From Polynucleobacter sp. (GTDB taxonomy: Bacteria > Pseudomonadota > Gammaproteobacteria > Burkholderiales > Burkholderiaceae): a DNA stretch of 57,138 bases. Below are positions 46,699 through 57,119 of this stretch, in pieces. The notes under the pieces are model-generated. The model was not told where the DNA came from, did no database searches, and worked only from the letters and a program-made list of their open reading frames with translations. The translations under genes and the position numbers were made by a program. Position 1 is the stretch's first letter. Each line of letters opens with the position of its first letter. The stretch lies in NCBI RefSeq assembly GCF_018500155.2, contig NZ_JAHBAK020000009.1, forward strand, positions 1 to 57,138, given 5' to 3'.

Positions 46699-47603
46699 TG
46701 TCACGGGATTTTGTTCTTTATTGCAAATCGTATCAACGAGATCTACTGCGTGTAAAGCGCTTGCTAGAGTCTGTGCAGAAACATAATGTCGATGCAATTC
46801 CTTTTTATATTTCTACCCCTGAATCCGATCGAGAGGCACTCTTTGCGCTTGTAGGCGATAAGCAGAGTTTCCATTGGGTGTCGGATGAATCGATTGTTAG
46901 GGCTAATCCTCGCGCACCAAAAGATATTCAGAAAATGAGAAGTGGTGGATTGGCACAACAAGTCATTAAGTCTGAATTTTGGCGTCTTGGGCTGGCTAAT
47001 AATTACTTATGTATTGATTCAGACAGTATTTTTATTCGGGATTTTTCTAAGAGTGATTTTTTAGCGCCAGATGGCGATCCCTATACCGTTTTGCATCAGA
47101 ACAAAGAATTTTTTCAGATGGCAACAAATCAAGGTCACCAGCGTGTTGAAAGCGAGCTGCGCACAGAGTCTGAAACTGTTAAATCATTATTTGATAGAGA
47201 GGGACCTAATTATTACTGTGCCCCGTCTCCTTTTATTTGGTCTGCAAAAGTATGGGAATCTTTAGATCGTCAATATTTAGAGCCCAAAGGAATGACGTTG
47301 TGGGATTTGGTGACGCCCAAACACCCTGAGAGTCTAGTGTATGGAGAAGCATTGCTTAAATATCAAGCTATTCCATTACGAATGATTGAGCCTCTCTTTA
47401 GAATCTACCATTATGACTGGCAATACTATGTTTCTCGGCGCATTGGAGAAACAGAGTTAAAGTTGCGGCAAAATTTTATGGGCGTTATTTATCAATCCGC
47501 TTGGGAGGCAGAAATGGATTTTGGCGCGCCTGCTAAATCATTGCCATCAAGGGCATTGCGTAGGGTAAAGCGCTTGCTTCGGTTATTGCAAAGCTATTTC
47601 TGA
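46698..47603 (+). CDS. DUF6492-like protein, probable glycosyltransferase; start chosen at 46698 (TAATG overlap with galE stop)
   Basis: FVLYCKSYQRDLLRVKRLLESVQKHN...YLCIDSDSIFIRDF (DxD-type motif); located among glycosyltransferases. Confidence 0.65.
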   Translation: MSRDFVLYCKSYQRDLLRVKRLLESVQKHNVDAIPFYISTPESDREALFALVGDKQSFHWVSDESIVRANPRAPKDIQKMRSGGLAQQVIKSEFWRLGLANNYLCIDSDSIFIRDFSKSDFLAPDGDPYTVLHQNKEFFQMATNQGHQRVESELRTESETVKSLFDREGPNYYCAPSPFIWSAKVWESLDRQYLEPKGMTLWDLVTPKHPESLVYGEALLKYQAIPLRMIEPLFRIYHYDWQYYVSRRIGETELKLRQNFMGVIYQSAWEAEMDFGAPAKSLPSRALRRVKRLLRLLQSYF

Positions 47604-47604
47604 T

Positions 47605-48582
47605 ATGAGTCATCCTGCAAGTATGACCGAGCATCAATCATCTTCTCGCATGCAGACATCTCAAAAGAAGCCTTTAGTTACGGTATCGATGCCAGCCTTT
47701 AACTCGGAGCGTTATATTGCCGAGGCTATTGAAAGTATTTTGGCGCAGACCTATCAAAATTTTGAGTTCATCATAGTCGATGACGGTTCTACTGATAGAA
47801 CGCGAGAAATTATTGATAGTTTTCAAGATCCACGCATTGTGAAGGTTTATTCAGATCGCAATAGGGGGCTAATTACCACCAGAAATCGTATTGCACAATT
47901 AGCAAAGGGCAAGTACCTCGCTCTATTGGATGCCGATGATCGCGCATATCCTGATCGCCTTGAGCAACAAGTTGCTTTTTTAGAGGCCAATCATGCTGAC
48001 TTGTGTGGTGCTGATCATTGGACGCTCAATCAAGTAACAGGTCAGATTAAGTCTTCAAAGCAACGTCACTCAAATGCTGATATTCACGCATTATTAAGTG
48101 TTTGCAGCCCAGTTTGCAACCCTGCCATGATGGGGCGCATAGAAATATTTAGGCAATTTCCTTATAAAGCTTCCTATCTTCATGCGGAGGATTATTGCCT
48201 TTGGACCGAAATAGCGCTTGCAGGATATCGATTTGCTAATATAAAAAAGAAACTCATTACATACCGATTGCACTCAACTCAAACAAGCGTAAATCATTTT
48301 CAGGCTGCAAGAAATGTATTTTCTGAAGCGCAAGCAGATTATTTGCGTCGCCTCAATATTCCAAAAAAATGTTTGCCAAGAGCGCTACCTTTTTTAAAGC
48401 GCTGGAAATATGGGATTCAATTTATGGTGCTGATTAATCAAAAGATTCCTAATATTTCTATTGGGGCCAATCAAGAGTTATATGCCCGTTTCCAGTTTCG
48501 AGGCAACGGTCTAATGACTCCATTTACTCGAATGGAGCGCTTATTGGCCGCTTCTTTTTCTAGCCTTATTGGAAGGTTTTAG
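47605..48582 (+). CDS. Glycosyltransferase family 2
   Basis: VTVSMPAFNSERYIAEAIESILAQTYQNFEFIIVDDGSTDRT, LALLDADDRAYPDRLEQQ. Confidence 0.95.
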   Translation: MSHPASMTEHQSSSRMQTSQKKPLVTVSMPAFNSERYIAEAIESILAQTYQNFEFIIVDDGSTDRTREIIDSFQDPRIVKVYSDRNRGLITTRNRIAQLAKGKYLALLDADDRAYPDRLEQQVAFLEANHADLCGADHWTLNQVTGQIKSSKQRHSNADIHALLSVCSPVCNPAMMGRIEIFRQFPYKASYLHAEDYCLWTEIALAGYRFANIKKKLITYRLHSTQTSVNHFQAARNVFSEAQADYLRRLNIPKKCLPRALPFLKRWKYGIQFMVLINQKIPNISIGANQELYARFQFRGNGLMTPFTRMERLLAASFSSLIGRF

Positions 48583-49481
48583 TTCTTAGATTTAATAGAA
48601 ATTTTTTGCCACTCAGCTGGCAATAGATTCTTGAGTTCGAGGTTTTGATTGTTGACCCAGTAATTGGGCGCATAGACCATGCCATCCTGGTATGTTTTCA
48701 ACCAAGCACCCCACCAACTAAGAGTGCTATTGGCAATGATGTGATGTTTGCAAGCAATCATTAATTGCAGTTCCTCTACCGCTGCGTCGCCGGATAACGT
48801 GTGTTCAATAAACGTTTTGTCCGAAATATCCTCTAGAGCGTTTTTGGCCCATGCAATATCATCAGAAAATATAAATAGATGCGCTTGCGGCTTTTGCGAT
48901 CGAATTTCGTCTATGGCGGATAGGTAATAACTGATGGGTAGCACGCCATGAAATTGGGAGGCTGCAGGTGAGTTCACATAATCGCCTCGACGAATATGCA
49001 CCATCACTGATTCGGTAGATTGGATTTGATCTAAATATTTTTGGTAATGGTTTGAGAGTGGAGATTTGGTTTGAAACTCTTCTCTTAGCTGTTTCTGAAT
49101 AGATTGAATGTAGGGGTAAGCCTGCCAATATCCTGAAAGATACAGATCTCTATTTCTGATGCCGGTGAAATTGAAAAGTGCTTGATCATAATCAAAGGCG
49201 CTTTTCTGATAAATGATTAATGGATTGATTGGTAGACATTTTTGAATGAAACGAGAGATTTTGTTTGGTTTATGAGGAAAGTCTGCGCTAACTAGCGGCA
49301 CATTTGGAATGTTGAGCAGACCAATTTGCAGCTCTCTAGGAGTATCTCCATGTAACGATCGGTTAAACCAGCTGTGGTTTAGTGCAAAATCGGTTCCATA
49401 ATGCTTTGCAAGAGCTCTAGCAATCGCATATTGAAACATTTGATTGCCAAGACCCCCTTGAAGGTAGGAATAAATAGTCAT
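48579..49481 (-). CDS. Alpha-1,2-fucosyltransferase-like (GT11 family)
   Basis: GGLGNQMFQYAIARALA, VMVHIRRGDYVNS (HxRRGDY), IIANSTLSWWGAWL. Confidence 0.93.
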   Translation of the reverse strand: MTIYSYLQGGLGNQMFQYAIARALAKHYGTDFALNHSWFNRSLHGDTPRELQIGLLNIPNVPLVSADFPHKPNKISRFIQKCLPINPLIIYQKSAFDYDQALFNFTGIRNRDLYLSGYWQAYPYIQSIQKQLREEFQTKSPLSNHYQKYLDQIQSTESVMVHIRRGDYVNSPAASQFHGVLPISYYLSAIDEIRSQKPQAHLFIFSDDIAWAKNALEDISDKTFIEHTLSGDAAVEELQLMIACKHHIIANSTLSWWGAWLKTYQDGMVYAPNYWVNNQNLELKNLLPAEWQKISIKSKN

Positions 49482-49550
49482 AACCCTATAATTAAACCAT
49501 TAACGCCAGAAATGCTTGTCTTAAGCGTAACCTAATAGGATTGGTTGTCT

Positions 49551-50627
49551 ATGCTAGTTGGAGGGATCGTCGGTTGGGAGGAGGGTCATGATGATCTTTT
49601 TAACCCTAATAGCCCCCGCAATCGCGATGACTGCCTTGAGCCATTTCGGGTTCTGAGGTCACAGGCACAGCAAAAAAATATTCAACTGCATACTATTGAT
49701 GTCTTGCAGCTACAGGACATTCAACCTGACTTTAATCTGTATCTGGAGTCGCTCCCCATCATTCCGATTGCTGGATGTAAAAACTACTTGGTACGTTTTG
49801 AGACTGAATTAACCGTACCAATCAATGGTGACCCAAATTATTTGAATCAATTTGACGGTATCTACACCTGGGATCAGGCGCTACTCAGTAACCATTCCCA
49901 AAACAAGCTAGCACAGCAGACTAAAGATATTCCCAAGTTTGAGATGCGCTATCCCAATGTACAGCCGTCAGGTTTTCAAGTGAATGCGATAGTCAATCCT
50001 GGATTTGCCAATCGCCAAACATTGTGCGTATTAATTGCGAGCAATCGCCATGCTAATGCGATTGATCAGCGCGAGTTGTATTCCGAAAGAGTAAGAGCTA
50101 TTCGCTGGTTTGAGCGTAATGCTCCACAAGACTTTGCTTTGTACGGTAATGGTTGGAAGGTGCCGCAAAAACGCTTGGGAACCCTAGGTAAGTTGCAATA
50201 TCGCTTAGAGAAAATTATTCCTTTTATTACAGGTAGCCCGGTATTTAAAAGCTATCAGGGTGTGGCGCAAACCAAATTTGAGATTTATGCCAAGTCAAAA
50301 TTTAGTATTTGCTTTGAAAATGCGCGAGATATTCCAGGATATGTCACCGAGAAGATCTTTGACTGTTTGTTTGCCGGTTGCGTGCCTATTTATTGGGGTG
50401 AGCCAGCCATTGAAAATATGGTTCTAAAAGATTGTTTTATTGACTTTAGGGAGTTCATTTCTGATCCCGATCCCTATAGAGCGCTGTATAGTTATATTAG
50501 CGGCATGAGTGAAGCAAGATTCAAGCAATACCAGCAAGCGGGTCATGACTTCTTAATTTCTTCCCAGTTTGTGCCTTTCACTTCACAAGCATTTGCAGAA
50601 TCTATTTTGAGGCCAATTAAAGCATGA
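49551..50627 (+). CDS. Alpha-1,3/1,4-fucosyltransferase-like (GT10 family); start chosen near 49551
   Basis: [41 protein letters not shown], the classical GT10 motif region. Confidence 0.9.
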   Translation: MLVGGIVGWEEGHDDLFNPNSPRNRDDCLEPFRVLRSQAQQKNIQLHTIDVLQLQDIQPDFNLYLESLPIIPIAGCKNYLVRFETELTVPINGDPNYLNQFDGIYTWDQALLSNHSQNKLAQQTKDIPKFEMRYPNVQPSGFQVNAIVNPGFANRQTLCVLIASNRHANAIDQRELYSERVRAIRWFERNAPQDFALYGNGWKVPQKRLGTLGKLQYRLEKIIPFITGSPVFKSYQGVAQTKFEIYAKSKFSICFENARDIPGYVTEKIFDCLFAGCVPIYWGEPAIENMVLKDCFIDFREFISDPDPYRALYSYISGMSEARFKQYQQAGHDFLISSQFVPFTSQAFAESILRPIKA

Positions 50628-51682
50628 TTTTAGTTACAGGCGGAGCCGGTTTTATTGGTGGAAACTTTGTTTTGGATTGGCTTGCCAACCCCAAAGCAGA
50701 GGGCATTATTAATTTAGATAAGTTAACTTATGCCGGCAACCTAGCTACTTTGGCTTCTCTTGAAAAAGATTCCCGACATATTTTTGTGCATGGCGATATT
50801 GGCGATCGTGGTTTGGTCGGTGATTTGTTAGAAAAATATCAACCGCGTGCCATCGTCAATTTTGCTGCAGAAAGTCACGTGGATAGATCAATCCATGGCC
50901 CAGCAGATTTTGTGCAGACGAATGTGTTGGGTACTTTTAATCTCCTAGAGAGTGCACGTGCCTATTGGAGTCAATTGCCTGCAGAGCAAAAAGCAGATTT
51001 TCGGTTTTTGCATGTCTCCACTGACGAAGTGTATGGATCCTTGAAGGCGGAGGACCCCCCTTTTTCAGAAACCAATCCATATGAGCCCAATAGTCCTTAT
51101 TCCGCTTCCAAGGCCGCATCTGATCATTTGGTGCGTGCTTGGTTCCATACGTATGGGCTGCCAGTCTTAACAACCAATTGTTCCAATAACTACGGCCCCT
51201 ATCATTTCCCAGAAAAGCTCATTCCCCTAGTGATTCTCAATGCCTTAAATGGTAAACCGCTACCCATTTATGGTGATGGTCAGCAAATCCGTGATTGGCT
51301 TTATGTGTCAGATCATTGCTCGGCAATTAGACGCGTTCTGGAAAAAGGGAAAATTGGTGAGACCTATAACGTTGGTGGATGGAACGAAAAAGCCAATTTA
51401 GATGTGGTGAAAACAATCTGTTCTGTGCTCGATTCTCTAAAACCTAGGGCGGATGCGCAGTCCTATGCAGAGCAGATTACCTTTGTCACAGATCGTCCTG
51501 GGCATGATCGTCGTTATGCGATTGATGCCAGAAAAATTGAGCGCGATTTGCAATGGAAGCCGCAAGAGACCTTCGATACTGGAATACGTAAAACGGTACA
51601 GTGGTATCTCAATAATCCAGTATGGGTTGAGGGAGTGGTCAGCGGGTCGTACCGTGAGTGGTTGCAAAAGCACTATCAATAA
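50624..51682 (+). CDS. rfbB: dTDP-glucose 4,6-dehydratase
   Basis: [62 protein letters not shown]. Confidence 0.97.
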   Translation: MILVTGGAGFIGGNFVLDWLANPKAEGIINLDKLTYAGNLATLASLEKDSRHIFVHGDIGDRGLVGDLLEKYQPRAIVNFAAESHVDRSIHGPADFVQTNVLGTFNLLESARAYWSQLPAEQKADFRFLHVSTDEVYGSLKAEDPPFSETNPYEPNSPYSASKAASDHLVRAWFHTYGLPVLTTNCSNNYGPYHFPEKLIPLVILNALNGKPLPIYGDGQQIRDWLYVSDHCSAIRRVLEKGKIGETYNVGGWNEKANLDVVKTICSVLDSLKPRADAQSYAEQITFVTDRPGHDRRYAIDARKIERDLQWKPQETFDTGIRKTVQWYLNNPVWVEGVVSGSYREWLQKHYQ

Positions 51683-51713
51683 CGATTGATTCACTGAACC
51701 CTAAACACTTTTT

Positions 51714-52670
51714 ATGCAGATTCTCGTTTTCGGCAAAGACGGTCAGTTAGGAAAAGCATTTCAACAACAGTTTGAACAAACCCCTCTCGAAAAGTTTGGA
51801 GTGCAAGTTCAATTGATAGGGCGAAGTGATTGCGATCTTGCCAATCCTCAAGAAATGATTGCGCTATTAGGGCGAGTCAAGCCAAATGTGATTATCAATG
51901 CTGCTGCCTATACGGCAGTAGATCAGGCTGAGAGCGAGCCTGAGTTGGCGCATGCCATTAATGCACGTGCCCCACAATTGATGGCTCAATATGCTGTCGA
52001 GAATGGCGCCACCTTATTGCACTACTCAACAGATTATGTGTTTGATGGTAGTAAGGCCGGTGTTTATATTGAGAGTGATTTACGTAACCCGCTCAGCCAG
52101 TATGGCAAAAGCAAGGCGGCTGGCGAGCATGCTATAGAGGAAGTATTTAAAAAGGCATTCAAAGGTCAATACGCCATTTTGAGAACTAGTTGGGTCTATG
52201 GGGATGGCGGAAATTATATTAGGACCATTTTGCGTCTGGCAAAGGAGCGTGAAGCGCTCAATATTATTCAAGACCAGCTAGGTGTTCCCACCTCAGCGCA
52301 GTGGCTTGCTGCTATCAGTTTAGATTTCATTTTCAATGATGAATGGGAAATACAAAAAATTACTTCCGGTATTTATCATGCAGTTCCTCCTGGTCAGACG
52401 AACTGGTATGAGTTAGCAATTGTGGCCATTAACACCGCTATCGAGGTGGGAGCTTCACTCAAACTCGATCCAAGCAACATTAAGCCGATTCAGGCGATTG
52501 AATATCCATTGCCCGCTCCACGCCCTATGAATTCCAGAATGTCTGCCCAAAAGCTCAAAAAGGCGATAGAGGCAAGGGCTGATGTGTCAAAATTGCAGCG
52601 GTGGGATACGTCCTGGACTGAGCAAGTTCGGACTTATGTTCAAGCGCTTGTAAAAGAGCAGGTCATTTAA
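51714..52670 (+). CDS. rfbD: dTDP-4-dehydrorhamnose reductase
   Basis: [51 protein letters not shown]. Confidence 0.96.
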   Translation: MQILVFGKDGQLGKAFQQQFEQTPLEKFGVQVQLIGRSDCDLANPQEMIALLGRVKPNVIINAAAYTAVDQAESEPELAHAINARAPQLMAQYAVENGATLLHYSTDYVFDGSKAGVYIESDLRNPLSQYGKSKAAGEHAIEEVFKKAFKGQYAILRTSWVYGDGGNYIRTILRLAKEREALNIIQDQLGVPTSAQWLAAISLDFIFNDEWEIQKITSGIYHAVPPGQTNWYELAIVAINTAIEVGASLKLDPSNIKPIQAIEYPLPAPRPMNSRMSAQKLKKAIEARADVSKLQRWDTSWTEQVRTYVQALVKEQVI

Positions 52671-52689
52671 AAGTCTAGTGAGAATGGTT

Positions 52690-53607
52690 ATGGGAACAGG
52701 AGCCTTGCAACGAAAAGGCATCATCTTGGCAGGTGGTTCTGGTACGCGCTTGTATCCAGTGACTCAGGCTGTGTCCAAGCAATTGATGCCTGTCTATGAC
52801 AAGCCGATGGTGTATTACCCATTAACTACACTGATGTTGACGGGGATACGAGACATTTTGCTTATCTCCACTCCCCACGATATTCCTCGTTTTTCTGAGT
52901 TATTGGGAGACGGTTCACAGTGGGGTCTCAATATTCAGTATTGTGTACAGCCCTCACCCGATGGCTTGGCGCAAGCGTTCACCTTAGGAAAATCGTTCAT
53001 AAATAATCACCCTAGCGCACTTGTATTAGGCGATAACATTTTTTATGGCCATGAGTTAGTGAATCAACTACACAATGCCAATCAAAGAGCCAAAGGGGCT
53101 ACGGTATTTGCCTATCACGTGACTGATCCAGAGCGTTATGGTGTTGTGGAGTTTGATGATCATGCCAAAGCATTGTCAATCGAAGAAAAGCCCATAAAGC
53201 CTAGAAGCAACTACGCTGTCACAGGTCTCTATTTTTATGATGAGCAAGTTTGTGATGTTGCAGCAGCCATTAAACCAAGCGCTCGCGGTGAATTGGAAAT
53301 CACCGATGTTAATCGCTTCTATTTAGACAAAAAAGAGCTCAATGTCGAGATTATGGGGCGTGGTTTTGCTTGGTTAGATACCGGCACACACGACTCATTG
53401 CTGGATGCTGCAGGATTTATTGCTACCCTACAAAAGCGTCAGGGCTTGATGGTGGCATGTCCTGAAGAAATTGCTTTCCGCCAGGGCTGGATTACGGCAG
53501 AGAGCGTCCAAAAGGTGGCAGCGCAATTAAGTAAAAATAGTTACGGTCAGTACTTAAATAAAATATTGTTAGAGATGCAGCAAGGCAACCCTCCTTCGCT
53601 CACGTAA
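52690..53607 (+). CDS. rfbA: Glucose-1-phosphate thymidylyltransferase; ORF track starts at 52678
   Basis: [54 protein letters not shown]. Confidence 0.97.
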   Translation: MGTGALQRKGIILAGGSGTRLYPVTQAVSKQLMPVYDKPMVYYPLTTLMLTGIRDILLISTPHDIPRFSELLGDGSQWGLNIQYCVQPSPDGLAQAFTLGKSFINNHPSALVLGDNIFYGHELVNQLHNANQRAKGATVFAYHVTDPERYGVVEFDDHAKALSIEEKPIKPRSNYAVTGLYFYDEQVCDVAAAIKPSARGELEITDVNRFYLDKKELNVEIMGRGFAWLDTGTHDSLLDAAGFIATLQKRQGLMVACPEEIAFRQGWITAESVQKVAAQLSKNSYGQYLNKILLEMQQGNPPSLT

Positions 53608-53625
53608 GCTTATTCCAACGAAACC

Positions 53626-54195
53626 TTGATCGTGTCAAACACTAAACTAAAAATAGAGCAAACCGCTATACCAGATGTCTTGGTAATCGAGCCTAAAGTA
53701 TTTGGCGATGAGCGTGGCTGGTTTTCAGAATCTTTTAATGCAATAGATTTTGCACAAGCAACTGGTCTTGATATTCAATTTGTGCAAGATAACCATTCTT
53801 TCTCCAGACAATGGACTCTCAGAGGAATGCATTTTCAGCAAGAGCATGTTCAAGGAAAGTTAGTGCGTGTGGTCGCGGGATCTGTTTTTGATGTGGTCGT
53901 CGACTCACGTCAAGCATCACCGAGTTTTGGAAAATGGGTGGGTGTTGAATTAAGTGCGCAAAATCATCGACAAATGTGGGTGCCACAGGGATTGGCGCAT
54001 GGCTATTTAGTCCTTTCCGAAACGGCTGAGGTTCTCTATAAAACGACGGATTACTATCACCCCCAAAGTGAAGTATGTTTGGCTTGGAATGATCCTGCTG
54101 TCGGTATTCAGTGGCCCCTGCCTCCGGGTGTTTTACCAAACATCAATGCTAAGGATGCAGCAGGATTGTCTTGGGATGCTATTCCAAAGTTCTAG
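53626..54195 (+). CDS. rfbC: dTDP-4-dehydrorhamnose 3,5-epimerase
   Basis: PKVFGDERGWFSESFN, FVQDNHSFSRQWTLRGMHFQ, VPQGLAHGYLVLSE. Confidence 0.97.
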   Translation: MIVSNTKLKIEQTAIPDVLVIEPKVFGDERGWFSESFNAIDFAQATGLDIQFVQDNHSFSRQWTLRGMHFQQEHVQGKLVRVVAGSVFDVVVDSRQASPSFGKWVGVELSAQNHRQMWVPQGLAHGYLVLSETAEVLYKTTDYYHPQSEVCLAWNDPAVGIQWPLPPGVLPNINAKDAAGLSWDAIPKF

Positions 54196-54233
54196 TTGGA
54201 CTTGGGCTGCATTAAACAGGCGATAATGCCGCT

Positions 54234-55298
54234 ATGAGCATTCATTTGCCTACATTCTCAGATCAGCAAAACACATCACAACCAAACATTCTGTTGGTGA
54301 AGTTGTCTTCGCTAGGCGATGTTCTGCATAACTTGCCCATCGTTTGGGATTTGCGCTCACGTCTGCCAAATGCCAGAATCGATTGGGTGGTTGAAGAGGC
54401 TTACGTTCATCTTTTAGAGCCTTTACGTAGTCAGCCTGGATTTCGAGGTATTGATCGCATCATTCCTTTTGGCTTACGTCGTTGGAAGCATCATTTACTT
54501 AAGCGGGAATCATGGCAAGAATTTTTTGCCTTCAAGAGTGCATTGCAAGAAGTCACCTACGACTATGTGATTGAAACCCAAGGCCTCATCAAGTCAGCTT
54601 TGGTCTGTGCCTTGGCTAAAAAGGCGCCTGGTGTCACCGTTGCTGGTATTGGTAATGCGACCCAGTTTTCTGGATACGAGCCTCAAGCGCGTATGTTCTA
54701 TACACAATCAGTACAAGTGCCAGAGCAATGTCATGCAGTTGATCGATCGCGTTGGGTGATGAGTTCCGCTCTCGATTGGCCACTTATCGGTAGAGAAGAA
54801 GCGCCGCAGTTTTATCCTGCAGAATTCGTGAGCGCCATTTCTGCACCCCAGGTTGCAGGCTTAGAAAAACCTTATGTATTGTTTTTTCATTCCACCGCCA
54901 GAGCAGCAAAACGCTGGCCCAATGAAGACTGGATTGCTCTAGGAAATGCTCTCACTAGAATTGGCTATCAAGTTGTTTTGCCCTGGGGTAGTGAGTCGGA
55001 GAGGCTGGTGAGTCAGGCACTCTGTCAGCAAATACCAGGGTCATTTGTTCCAGAGCGTTTTTCAATTGAAGAGGCATTTTCAGTCATTAGTTCTGCGGCC
55101 CTAACGATTGGAGTAGACACGGGATTAACACATTTAGCTGCCGTCTTGGGTAAGCCTTCCATTGAAATCTATTGCGATTCACCACTGTGGAAAACAGAAG
55201 GATATTGGTCAAACCAGATTATCAATTTAGGGGATATGCAACATTCTCCGAGTGTTCAAGACGTTTTAACAGCGTCGTTGAAGTTGTTAGCGCAATAA
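54234..55298 (+). CDS. waaC: Lipopolysaccharide heptosyltransferase I
   Basis: ILLVKLSSLGDVLHNLPIVWDLRSRLPNARIDWVVEEAY, TIGVDTGLTHLAAVLGKPSIEIY. Confidence 0.93.
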   Translation: MSIHLPTFSDQQNTSQPNILLVKLSSLGDVLHNLPIVWDLRSRLPNARIDWVVEEAYVHLLEPLRSQPGFRGIDRIIPFGLRRWKHHLLKRESWQEFFAFKSALQEVTYDYVIETQGLIKSALVCALAKKAPGVTVAGIGNATQFSGYEPQARMFYTQSVQVPEQCHAVDRSRWVMSSALDWPLIGREEAPQFYPAEFVSAISAPQVAGLEKPYVLFFHSTARAAKRWPNEDWIALGNALTRIGYQVVLPWGSESERLVSQALCQQIPGSFVPERFSIEEAFSVISSAALTIGVDTGLTHLAAVLGKPSIEIYCDSPLWKTEGYWSNQIINLGDMQHSPSVQDVLTASLKLLAQ

Positions 55299-56915
55299 AG
55301 AGTTAATTGCTAATAAATCTTCGTCTGAGAGTGTTGAAGCGCTAGCTTTCAATCTAATTGCATTGAGAATGGTGTTGTAGCGCGCTTGCTGCAATTGTGA
55401 GCGAGTAGTAAATAAAGTATCCAAGGCAATCAGCACATCAATATTGATTAAGGTACCTACTTGAAAGCCCAGTTTGCTGGACTCTAAGGCTGACTGTGAA
55501 GAGCGCTCGGCAGCCTCATAGGCTTTGACGCTCGCCAAACCGCCATAAAAACCAGTAAAAGCGGCACGCGTGTTTTGTGCCGCTGTGCGGCGCGCATTAT
55601 CAAAGTTTGCTTTGGCAGCATCGACTAAAGCGGCATTTTGTCGAATGACTGCGCTGTTATAGCCACCTGATACCAGGGGAATATTCATCTGCAGGGCAAT
55701 CGTGTTGTTATACACATTGGTTTGCGCTGGTTGGTAGCTATTCGGTGTGCCATTAGACGTGTTGTAGCCAGTAGTGCCAACTAAATTTAGCGAAGGGTAA
55801 TTCAACGCTTGTGATGCACGGTAGGTGCTTTCTGCAACAGATACCGATAGTTGGCTGGCGAGCACTTTAAAGTTAGCCGATTCAGCTTGTGCAATCCAAT
55901 CATCTAAAGTTTGTCCCGGTGGTAACTGTGGATTCACGGTATCACCAACCTCAGCGCTTTTGCTGACTTTGGCAATGGCACGGGGGTCTTTTAAAACGCC
56001 ATCAATTTTGGCTTCTTTAACCAGTGGTCTGAGAGCTCCCACAGGGTGACCCACTAATTGCTCAAGAACACCACGCTTCACAACCAAGTCTGCCTGCGCA
56101 GCAATCTCTTGTGAAGTAGCTAAGTCATAGCTTGCTTGGGCAGTATTGACATCCACAATAGTTGCCAAGCCCGCATCAAACTTTGCTTGTGCTACCTCCA
56201 ACTGCTGTTTGATGAGCGCTTTTTTATTGCGGTAGAGTTCTACGTTATCTTGGCTCGTGAGCGCATCAAAGTAAGCTTGCGAGACGCGCAAAATTAAGTC
56301 TTGTTGCGCTTGATAAAAGTTCATATCCGCAATCTTGGTATTGAGATCGCCGATTTTGAATCCTTCAAGTGCCGCCATATTAAAGACAGGTTGTGTCAAT
56401 GTGACGGTGTAGTTCTTCTGATCAAATACACGAGAATTTCCAGGACCTGTTTGCACTACTGTGGTGCCAACTCCATGCTGAAAATAACGAGTGCCACCGG
56501 GTGTTGCATTTGCTTGAGGCAATAACAGTGCTAAACCTTGCCAATACAGTTCTTTGCTAGCTTGGTAGTTAAAGCGTGCAGCATTGAGGACGGGATCGCT
56601 AAAAGCGGCATCCTGATACAAGCGAATCAAATCCGACATCTGACTAGCTTGAGCTGCATTGGTATCAGTATTGCTGCCGCTGACATTAGATGGGGCGGCG
56701 ACATTAGGTAGGGCAGGTTTTGGCACGCTCACCATTTGGGGTGGCATCTCTAAACCAGTGAGTGACTGTGGGCTCACAGTGGTTGGTAGCGCTGGACGTC
56801 CTCCAACGGCGGTCTGGGCAGAAGCGGGACTGAGAGACGCACCCAATCCAAGGGCTTGGATCAGGATCAAACCTAAAAGGGATTGTCTCGAAAGTCTAAA
56901 GCGTGCTTCTGTCAT
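55287..56915 (-). CDS. tolC: TolC-family outer membrane channel protein
   Basis: Signal peptide, LYQDAAFSDPVLNAARFNYQASKELYWQGLALLLPQANATPGGT, repeated OEP coiled-coil regions. Confidence 0.92.
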   Translation of the reverse strand: MTEARFRLSRQSLLGLILIQALGLGASLSPASAQTAVGGRPALPTTVSPQSLTGLEMPPQMVSVPKPALPNVAAPSNVSGSNTDTNAAQASQMSDLIRLYQDAAFSDPVLNAARFNYQASKELYWQGLALLLPQANATPGGTRYFQHGVGTTVVQTGPGNSRVFDQKNYTVTLTQPVFNMAALEGFKIGDLNTKIADMNFYQAQQDLILRVSQAYFDALTSQDNVELYRNKKALIKQQLEVAQAKFDAGLATIVDVNTAQASYDLATSQEIAAQADLVVKRGVLEQLVGHPVGALRPLVKEAKIDGVLKDPRAIAKVSKSAEVGDTVNPQLPPGQTLDDWIAQAESANFKVLASQLSVSVAESTYRASQALNYPSLNLVGTTGYNTSNGTPNSYQPAQTNVYNNTIALQMNIPLVSGGYNSAVIRQNAALVDAAKANFDNARRTAAQNTRAAFTGFYGGLASVKAYEAAERSSQSALESSKLGFQVGTLINIDVLIALDTLFTTRSQLQQARYNTILNAIRLKASASTLSDEDLLAINSLLR

Positions 56916-57039
56916 GTCATTTCAGCTACTTTTTATTTGTGCCATGAAGTTTAAGGCCAAATTCAGATCCGAGTAGGGATTTGAGAAGCAGTAGGGCATA
57001 AATCCCTGTCAACCGTTGGCTTACCTATAAAATTTGCCC

Positions 57040-57119
57040 ATGGATATCATTTTGTTAGCTAAAGCCCTGGTTTTGGGCGTCGTGGAGGGGTTGACCGAGT
57101 TTTTGCCTATCTCTAGTAC
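57040..57119 (+). CDS. uppP: Undecaprenyl-diphosphate phosphatase (5' fragment, truncated at contig end)
   Basis: [27 protein letters not shown], characteristic UppP/BacA N-terminus. Confidence 0.9.

Noticed and set aside
36608-55298. Prophage, ICE or transposon carrying the glycan genes
   Set aside because: No integrase, transposase, terminal repeats or tRNA boundary seen
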